From Prochilodus magdalenae (taxonomy: Eukaryota > Chordata > Actinopteri > Characiformes > Prochilodontidae): 64,000 nt of DNA. The notes under the pieces are model-generated. The model saw nothing but the letters and a program-made list of their open reading frames with translations, made no database searches and was not told where the DNA came from. The stretch covers positions 347,501 to 411,500 of the forward strand of contig JAMWET010000041.1 of assembly GCA_024036415.1 (NCBI GenBank). The letters run 5' to 3'. The translations under genes were made by a program, and so were the position numbers. This document shows, piece after piece, positions 58,701 to 64,000 of the stretch; position 1 is the first letter of the stretch; every line of letters starts with the position of its first letter.

Positions 58701-61700
58701 CTTGGGGGAGTCCTGTGACTTGTTAATGATGCAGATCCTCTGATGTATATGAAGTGCATCTTTGGTAAACAGTCCACCACACTTGTCGCAAAGCACTACT
58801 TCATGATTTTGTTTTTTTCCGTTGCATTTAATTAAGTGCCGTTGCAAATAGTCTTTTCGGATGAAACGCTCACCACAACTTGCGCATCCAAAAGGTCTTT
58901 CCCCTGTATGAAGACGAGTATGCATCTTCAGCTGGGACTGGTTTTTAAAGCGACGGGGGCAGAATTGACACTGGAACTGAAATTTATTTGAGTAGTGTCC
59001 CTGTATGCGCTGCAAGAGTTTGGATGTTTCTCTGCATGGCTGAATTGAAGCACTTGACTGAGGTGGCTTCAAGTTGTCCTCAGGGGATCCTGTGCATTTT
59101 ATCTTGAGGTTGTGTGCTCTTAAACTCTTTTTAGAGCTATACTTTTTACCACATTTTTTACATGGGAAAGGTTTTAAGGTAGAATGCAGCATGGAAATGT
59201 GTCGTGTTAAATTGGTATGGCTAGAGAACTGCTTGGCGCAAACATCACATTCAAATCCATCAACTGGTTGCTGCATATTGGCTTGCCAGCCCGTACCAGA
59301 AAGGTCAACGTCGGTCTTCTCAATGTGCACTTCAAGTTGCTGTTTCTTGCCTTTACACTGCACCTGGTGCAACCTCAGACGATCATATCGGGAAAAAGTA
59401 TTCTCGCATGTCTTACAACGATATGGCTTGACGCCCGTGTGGGTAAGGACATGGTGCCTCAGCTTTCGGGGTTTCGTAAAGGTTTTTGTGCAAAAACTAC
59501 ACTTAAACCTCCCATCAACTTCCCTCACAGTTTCTCTGGTATCCTTTAGATTAGGTGAATCATCTAACACGGCTTTGGTGTTTGCAAATTTGTTCGAGAC
59601 TTTTGTTCTAGATTTCTTGAACACGCCATCACAAAAGGCCTCGTGCTGGAGATACTGCTGCTGACTGGCATATTTCTGCCCACAGTGCATACAAGCAAAC
59701 TTCTGCCCCCTTGAGTGAGAAGGAAGGTGTCTCAGGAGGTAACTTCTGTACTGAAAACGTTTAGGGCAATGTGGACACTGCTCCTTAAACTTGTCCACGG
59801 CGCTTGTCTCAATGTTCTTTAATGGTTTACATGTCTTATTTGTGACGTCTGAATGAGCGCTTTTGCACTGCCCCTCATGTGCATTCCTCTTTTTTATCCT
59901 GCTGAACGTAACTCCACAATTTCTGCAGGCGTGTTGGGATTCCTTGCCTTTGCAGCTCTTCAGGTGTTCTTTCATTTTCCTTCTCCTGTAGTACTTCCCA
60001 CACTTGGTGCATGGAAAAAGGTTCTTGGCCACATGAGCTTTTTCATGAAGTGTCAAACTACTTGACAGGCCAAATACACGTGGGCAGTATGAGCACCTAA
60101 AATCATTTTGAACTTTATTCGGCACTTTACTTCCCTTGGATTTGTCCTGTGTTTTAACAGAGTTTGATGTTACAGTGCGAGCCCTTTGCTTTCGGTCTCG
60201 ACATTTCACTGCATGAATTTTGAGGTATTCCTTTCGGGCAAAATACTTTCCGCACCTTAAGCAAGGAAAGGGTTTTTCACCAGTGTGAAGCCGTATGTGT
60301 CGAATCAACGCTGCTCGACTCTGAAAATGATGCTTACAAAACTGACATTTGGAATCAGATTTCGGCATGTGAGTTAAGCAGTGCTTACTCAGCGCTTTGG
60401 AATTGACAAACTTCTCCTTACATACTTTACATCTGAAGTCTTCATGAGTTTTCTTAATCTTTTTATCTAGAAGCTGATTTTCAGGTGGCAAAACGATTGG
60501 TTTACGCTTACTCTTGTTTTCATGTGTTGCAATGTGTCGGAGCAAGAACACAGGAAACTTGAACTGTTTAGGACAATCAGGGCACTTCAGCCATCCTTTC
60601 TTAATGTGGGACTGTCTATGCTTCAACAAATCTCCAATGGTGGGAAGAATTTTTCTGCAGACAGAGCACTGTATCCTTCGCTTGTGAATATTTTTGTGAG
60701 CTATTAAATGCCCATGCCTCCCGAAGCTCTTACCGCACTCCAAGCAGCGGTATGGTCTGCTTCCCACATGTTTTTGTAAATGTTTCTTAAGCGAGTCAAC
60801 CGAAGTAAAGATTATTTCACAGAATCGACAAGACAGAGCTTGGTCAGAGATCATATCAGAAGACCCTTGGCTTTGAGGTTCTTGATTGTCATAGTTTACT
60901 TGGTTTGAATCCTTAAGGTGGGCATGTTTGCCAGTAGGGATAATGGTATTCTTCTTCATCTTGTGTTTTTTCATGTGACGCCACACTCCAGACCTGTATG
61001 TAAATGCAGCTGGGCACAATTCACACTTGTAAGATGGCAAATTCTGAGACTGCGTAGAGAGGTCTTTTTCTTCTGCAACCTGTTCCCTGATGTTCTTGGC
61101 TTGTCTCTTTTTGATCCCAGCCTCTTTGATTCTATATTGGTGAAAGCAGGTGTTTTTAATATGTCTTTTACGATTGGAAGATACGCTAAACATTTCACCA
61201 CACAATGGGCACTGGTACCGGTTTCCAACTTTTCCTCTTCCAGCCCGACTATATTCTTGCAGACAATGCTCGCGCAAATGGCGGGTTCTGTTGCACAAGT
61301 ACTTAAAAGCCCGTGGACACGTGGGGCACTGAAACCTAAAAGGAACTCCACTGTCTGCCGATTCACGACGTTGCACAGTGTTTTGAGAACACAGCTCCCT
61401 TCTGTGCTTGTTAAGATTCCAAGAGTATTTGAAATCCCTCTTGCAAATATCACACCTAAATGGCTTCTCATGAGGGTGTGATCTGAGGTGTGCTTTCAGC
61501 TGTGCTCGGAGTCTGAAGATCTTTCCACAAACTGGGCAGAGTATTTTTTGAGGTGACTGGTCTTCGTTTATGTCCACAATTTTCACAAAACAATCATTAA
61601 ACTTGACCTCAGAGGAATCATTCCCATGTATGGCATTGGGCCTACCTGTCTTTTTTGGGTCAATTTCTAAACTCTCATGTTCCTGGGGTTCTAGTACCAA

Positions 61701-63614
61701 GGGTGTGCACCTGACCTTTCGAATGTGATCCTTCAGTTTATTATTATGCGAAAAGTATAAACCGCAACGGGGACATCGATGTGCTGTGACGACTCTATGC
61801 TTTTGCTCATGAACAAGATAATAAGCCTTCAAGATGAAAGGTTTTCGGCAGTACATACACATATATTTTGCAGTAGCCTTCCTGGCCTGCTGCTCCGAGG
61901 GCGATATAGAATCAGGCTCACACAAATGTTGCTCTGCCAAGGTTCTGTTGCAAAAATAACATTGGCATGTGAGACAACACTGAAAATTACACTGAGAGTG
62001 TTCACTGTGGTAATGTTCAATAAGCTTATCCAAACTTTGACAGCTCTCATTGCATGCAGAACAATGGTACTTCTTTCCATCCTCAGCTTTCTGGTCACTT
62101 GTCTTTAGAAGCACAACAGGCTGCAATTTTTTCACCAATTTATGGGATGTCACCAAGGAAACTTCCGTTGTGATCTTGGTTTTTAAGTCACTGATCGTCT
62201 GCTCGTCTATGCAATCATTCTGCAGCATAGTTTCAGAAGACCCCTGAGCCTTGTAGTATGCACTTAGTAGAGGTGGCTCCTCCATACAATCTACTGCTTC
62301 TTCCATCTCATCTACAGTGGCAGGTTCAAGAGGAGCTCTGGGGAACAGAACTGGGGGTTGCGTATTATTCTCATTGCTCTCAGAGACCTTATCCACATCT
62401 TCACATTTTAAAGTTGTCTCATGTTGGTCTAATTTTGTATGAACCAGGCTGCTCAAGAAAGAGGAGCTGTGATCTGCATTTTTAAATCCCAAACAAGAGT
62501 GTAAGAATTCAAAACTGCTGCGTTCAGCCTCTTGCCTGACAGAACCCTTATCCCCTGTTGTTTTGTCACATTGAGCTTCACTGTCAATGATCGTCTTGTC
62601 ATTGTCAGAGCTTGAGTCAAGTTCTGGACCAACAGGCTTGGATTCATCCGAGTTGGTGATCGCTTCTAATGGACAATCACTTTGGTCGTGTCCATCATTA
62701 CCGTCATTTATGCCATTCTTTTTGTCTTCCATCTTCTCCAGGGTATTCACCTCCAAGGCACAAGCAGAACTACTCTGAGTAGTTGGAACATCTCTGCAAT
62801 CCTTATTTAGGTCATCAACAAAGCAGTCCGAGTTCTGAAAAATGCATGTGCTCTTTTCTGATTGATCCTCATCCTTCAAAGCACACTTATTTTCACTTTT
62901 AGTGCTACTGATACTTAAGCATGGATTCTGGAGATTTGAGAGGGGCCTTTCCTCTAGCTTACCATCATCCATTACATTCAAATGATCACTTTCTATTTCA
63001 CAGTCTGGCACATAAGGTTCCCTTTTGTTAGAATCGCTCTTTTCTGATTCTGCTACTTTGTCAGTTTCCGCTAGAGCACTCAAATCACCGGGATGAAACA
63101 ATGAAATAGGATCTTTTTCCAATCCATTTGTTTCTGGAGTACTTATATTTTGATATTCTAAAGGCTGATCAGGATTTTTGTTTATCAAGACTTTTGAAAT
63201 GCAATTGAGGTCTGCTTCAGAGCAGCTGCTAACGTCTGAGTAACCTTCAACATCAACAGCACTTAAATCATGATTTAGTCCTGCCCCACATGTATTTTGA
63301 TCCAAAACAGATGGATCACTTTTGTTAGTAACTGGAATTACTTTGATATCTGTTGACTGACCTCCCGGAGGCTCCTCCAATTTTCCATCCTCTGGTAATG
63401 ATGGTTCATGGCATGTGTCCTTAAGAGAGTCTGCCTCTGAATTTAAACAGTTCGAGTCTGGTGTGGGAACCTCTTCAGAAACCATCATGTCTGAAAGCTT
63501 ATCCTCTCCAGTAAGCTGTTCAATAGGATGATCAATGTGCTCTTCAGACTCCAAAGACACCATTAAAGTCATTACATCAGATGGAGTATTTGTGATGACA
63601 TGTACTGGATCCAT
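55737..63614 (-). CDS. Giant polydactyl zinc-finger protein, about 53 fingers, 2625 aa
   Basis: Probable nuclear DNA-binding regulator. ATG at 63614 in a strong context (ACCATGG). Residues 1-510 are acidic and Ser/Asp-rich with no KRAB, BTB or SCAN domain. From about 514 to 2600 I count 53 finger-like units by eye. Many end in Cys instead of the second His (C2HC), and one is badly degenerate (CQCYFCNRTL). Between about residues 1085 and 1780 the fingers come in pairs: a normal C2H2 finger, then a finger ending in Cys, with variable linkers between pairs. The last third has tandem classical fingers (for example CHVCGKTFLTSKSLEDHQRC). An acidic EEEEEVDVGED patch lies near 2370. The CDS is a single 7.9 kb exon without a break. 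I do not recognise the orthologue. Confidence 0.92.
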   Translation of the reverse strand: MDPVHVITNTPSDVMTLMVSLESEEHIDHPIEQLTGEDKLSDMMVSEEVPTPDSNCLNSEADSLKDTCHEPSLPEDGKLEEPPGGQSTDIKVIPVTNKSDPSVLDQNTCGAGLNHDLSAVDVEGYSDVSSCSEADLNCISKVLINKNPDQPLEYQNISTPETNGLEKDPISLFHPGDLSALAETDKVAESEKSDSNKREPYVPDCEIESDHLNVMDDGKLEERPLSNLQNPCLSISSTKSENKCALKDEDQSEKSTCIFQNSDCFVDDLNKDCRDVPTTQSSSACALEVNTLEKMEDKKNGINDGNDGHDQSDCPLEAITNSDESKPVGPELDSSSDNDKTIIDSEAQCDKTTGDKGSVRQEAERSSFEFLHSCLGFKNADHSSSFLSSLVHTKLDQHETTLKCEDVDKVSESNENNTQPPVLFPRAPLEPATVDEMEEAVDCMEEPPLLSAYYKAQGSSETMLQNDCIDEQTISDLKTKITTEVSLVTSHKLVKKLQPVVLLKTSDQKAEDGKKYHCSACNESCQSLDKLIEHYHSEHSQCNFQCCLTCQCYFCNRTLAEQHLCEPDSISPSEQQARKATAKYMCMYCRKPFILKAYYLVHEQKHRVVTAHRCPRCGLYFSHNNKLKDHIRKVRCTPLVLEPQEHESLEIDPKKTGRPNAIHGNDSSEVKFNDCFVKIVDINEDQSPQKILCPVCGKIFRLRAQLKAHLRSHPHEKPFRCDICKRDFKYSWNLNKHRRELCSQNTVQRRESADSGVPFRFQCPTCPRAFKYLCNRTRHLREHCLQEYSRAGRGKVGNRYQCPLCGEMFSVSSNRKRHIKNTCFHQYRIKEAGIKKRQAKNIREQVAEEKDLSTQSQNLPSYKCELCPAAFTYRSGVWRHMKKHKMKKNTIIPTGKHAHLKDSNQVNYDNQEPQSQGSSDMISDQALSCRFCEIIFTSVDSLKKHLQKHVGSRPYRCLECGKSFGRHGHLIAHKNIHKRRIQCSVCRKILPTIGDLLKHRQSHIKKGWLKCPDCPKQFKFPVFLLRHIATHENKSKRKPIVLPPENQLLDKKIKKTHEDFRCKVCKEKFVNSKALSKHCLTHMPKSDSKCQFCKHHFQSRAALIRHIRLHTGEKPFPCLRCGKYFARKEYLKIHAVKCRDRKQRARTVTSNSVKTQDKSKGSKVPNKVQNDFRCSYCPRVFGLSSSLTLHEKAHVAKNLFPCTKCGKYYRRRKMKEHLKSCKGKESQHACRNCGVTFSRIKKRNAHEGQCKSAHSDVTNKTCKPLKNIETSAVDKFKEQCPHCPKRFQYRSYLLRHLPSHSRGQKFACMHCGQKYASQQQYLQHEAFCDGVFKKSRTKVSNKFANTKAVLDDSPNLKDTRETVREVDGRFKCSFCTKTFTKPRKLRHHVLTHTGVKPYRCKTCENTFSRYDRLRLHQVQCKGKKQQLEVHIEKTDVDLSGTGWQANMQQPVDGFECDVCAKQFSSHTNLTRHISMLHSTLKPFPCKKCGKKYSSKKSLRAHNLKIKCTGSPEDNLKPPQSSASIQPCRETSKLLQRIQGHYSNKFQFQCQFCPRRFKNQSQLKMHTRLHTGERPFGCASCGERFIRKDYLQRHLIKCNGKKQNHEVVLCDKCGGLFTKDALHIHQRICIINKSQDSPKAITTGSPSEIKGFSCVDCSARFLLFSQLQQHFLTKHRSDRQEPSNSVKFQQLSSAHSAENNPVYEGHVKSLPSSGQKHGHENTIGEMQKPYECYQCKTRFISSSGLAMHIRTHTADYPLTCKRCTKGFWSKNVLQKHKRRCKGLGVISEKESHPDTALSELELNDTVLVFNNDTNTTGTGVLQTRFSCKDQDQGNMDTGDAVVHKYQCSECDLSFTDGLRLISHLEDHGREDLERRLGKKHQCHMCSKTFDQAGLLQRHIKTQHQETVSNTCPECFKSFRCPSDLDVHRSCHDPNRPFVCNICRMRFWTPKALRIHQTHAHSCIELINASNELGAGGTSKMFICHPCNKTYTTRKSYMRHCKAKHNGNLQDLEPPAQQESDGSDNAGNGDASDYDSDSAPYFPCHVCGKTFLTSKSLEDHQRCHLGEKPYECEECGKCFFQLTNLQQHQRSHKTEFQCNMCGKGFISIFALRKHKHTHVTKRPHRCTKCHLSFTGSSQLAEHMMTHRDENFPCDLCDETFSCKSSRAEHRKIHTEQEEELPPLIPPAKEASPPPRTRSSPSLNDAQQNKYRCGVCQVRFQDPEQLSEHSCIPATDLPYSCPECNEHFLHGSHLKKHQLSHQLSGPHSFQCKSCNMSFSQRHLYLTHMRRHGDEPSDSQIHEKVKMSSSNDPSLAKIYKCPICPESFAQALELAGHLSVHSYRCNVCNKTFATKQELEEHEQCHLSPATQYECTECGDSFIGSDAFRQHNCARQKHSKSSKPPPHKMSSSGISEQVINNVEEEEEVDVGEDFYNCPVCNKRFSSSSSLQEHQKIHEDGRPFKCLVCGKGFAKKKYLTQHQQLHSECPYQCDFCSKSFKTEPALLSHRKTHDTTRKHQCSVCNKAYRTIYQLAKHQKKHPELRSLRKGGGNHRCDMCYKSFSLLSQLQKHQETHVGQIVYECTECDKAFAFLNLLEEHQLTHMTPIVASQPQSPSPILFESLVDDESVL

Positions 63615-63621
63615 GGTCCAT
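63577..63621 (-). promoter_or_regulatory. Upstream ORF overlapping the start of the 2625-aa gene
   Basis: AAGGATGG at 63621 is an ATG with A at -3 and G at +4, seven bases before the main ATG and out of frame. It opens 14 codons and ends in TGA within the main CDS. Both starts have good context, so initiation at the first would lower output of the protein. Confidence 0.6.
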
Positions 63622-63828
63622 CCTTGGGTGTTAAGCGTTTAGTAATCAGGATCAGCAGACCTTTTTTTCCCCCTGAAAAACCATTATTATTATTATTACT
63701 ACTACATTTTATTTTATAATTAATAAGAACAATTAACATTATTTGCAGTTTTATGAAAGGTCAAAGTACTCACCCCACTGTATCCAGTGCAAAGCAGTGG
63801 GAAGGTTGCAGTTCACTTGTCTGAAGGA
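63615..63828 (-). other. 5' UTR exons of the 2625-aa gene
   Basis: The coding exon begins at 63672 after GGTTTTTCAG (AG at 63674-63673), leaving 58 bases of leader. Upstream, a possible 55-base non-coding exon lies at 63774-63828: acceptor TTTATTCTTTCTTCAG before it and donor CAGTGGG/GTGAGTAC after it. It contains no ATG. The true first exon is not in the window, or lies in the last 170 bases. Confidence 0.6.
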
Positions 63829-63929
63829 CTGAAGAAAGAATAAAGCAGATAAATTAGCATTGTACAATCTATGAAAAGAATGTTTAGTCATGAAAACAGA
63901 CATTGGGGTAGTACGTATTTATGTATTTA

Positions 63930-64000
63930 GCTTTAGTGTAGTGCTGGACGATATGGCCAAAATTTATATTGCAATATATTCCTTAATTTCAGTCGATACA
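63930..64000. repeat. Dispersed repeat end at window edge
   Basis: GTGCTGGACGATATGGCCAA + AATTTATATTGCAATATATT resembles a common fish repeat with a GGGCGATATGGCAAAA motif (recall). It is cut by the window edge. Confidence 0.4.

Noticed and set aside
58000..61500. Plus-strand open frames of 110-196 codons opposite the giant gene
   Set aside because: Shadows of the finger-coding strand.

Overview
The window looks like nuclear DNA from a teleost fish, probably an otophysan such as a characin (inference). It is an intron-containing vertebrate genome, with polydactyl C2H2 zinc-finger genes, trypsin exons, fish-type Tc1 elements with the terminal motif CAGGGGTTGGACAATG, piggyBac relics, L1 and CR1/L2-type LINE 3' ends, and many short inverted-repeat elements. 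There is no operon, CRISPR, phage or bacterial signal.

Layout. At 0.5-1.1 kb are the last two coding exons of a trypsin gene (+). A decayed duplicate of its 3' end lies at 5.9-6.1 kb, and an AT-rich 0.53 kb palindrome at 4.3-4.9 kb separates the two. Four zinc-finger genes then follow, all on the minus strand: 8.6-11.3 kb (908 aa, 14 fingers, AT-hook), 19.3-23.4 kb (487 aa, 6 atypical fingers, two coding exons), 27.8-32.1 kb (1446 aa, 18 fingers, Pro/Glu repeat domain) and 55.7-63.6 kb (2625 aa, about 53 fingers). Each main finger region is one uninterrupted exon, and short 5' exons or UTR introns can be read from splice sites. The gaps are mostly transposon debris: three deleted Tc1 copies of one family (2.4, 11.6, 12.7 kb), four of a second (3.5, 47.6, 49.0, 51.1 kb), two of a third (39.2, 53.4 kb), and a Tc1/mariner transposase end (15.8 kb). 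There are also two adjacent piggyBac relics (33.0-36.9 kb), a 5'-truncated L1 with target-site duplication (37.3-38.3 kb), and several non-autonomous inverted-repeat families. A block carrying a 5' splice donor is duplicated at 42.1-42.8 and 45.2-45.8 kb and is the best candidate for the first exon/promoter of the 27.8-32.1 kb gene.

How it fits together. The four zinc-finger genes share orientation, single-exon finger regions, acidic low-complexity parts and, in three of them, short upstream ORFs. Two of them carry VKxE/IKxE sites of the kind modified by SUMO. They look like a local cluster of nuclear DNA-binding regulators, not a metabolic pathway. I could not assign orthologues, so gene symbols are empty. 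The most unusual items are the 53-finger protein with seven C2H2+C2HC finger pairs, the overlapping upstream ORFs, the hidden first exon of the 487-aa gene, the coding minisatellite, and the pair of piggyBac relics.
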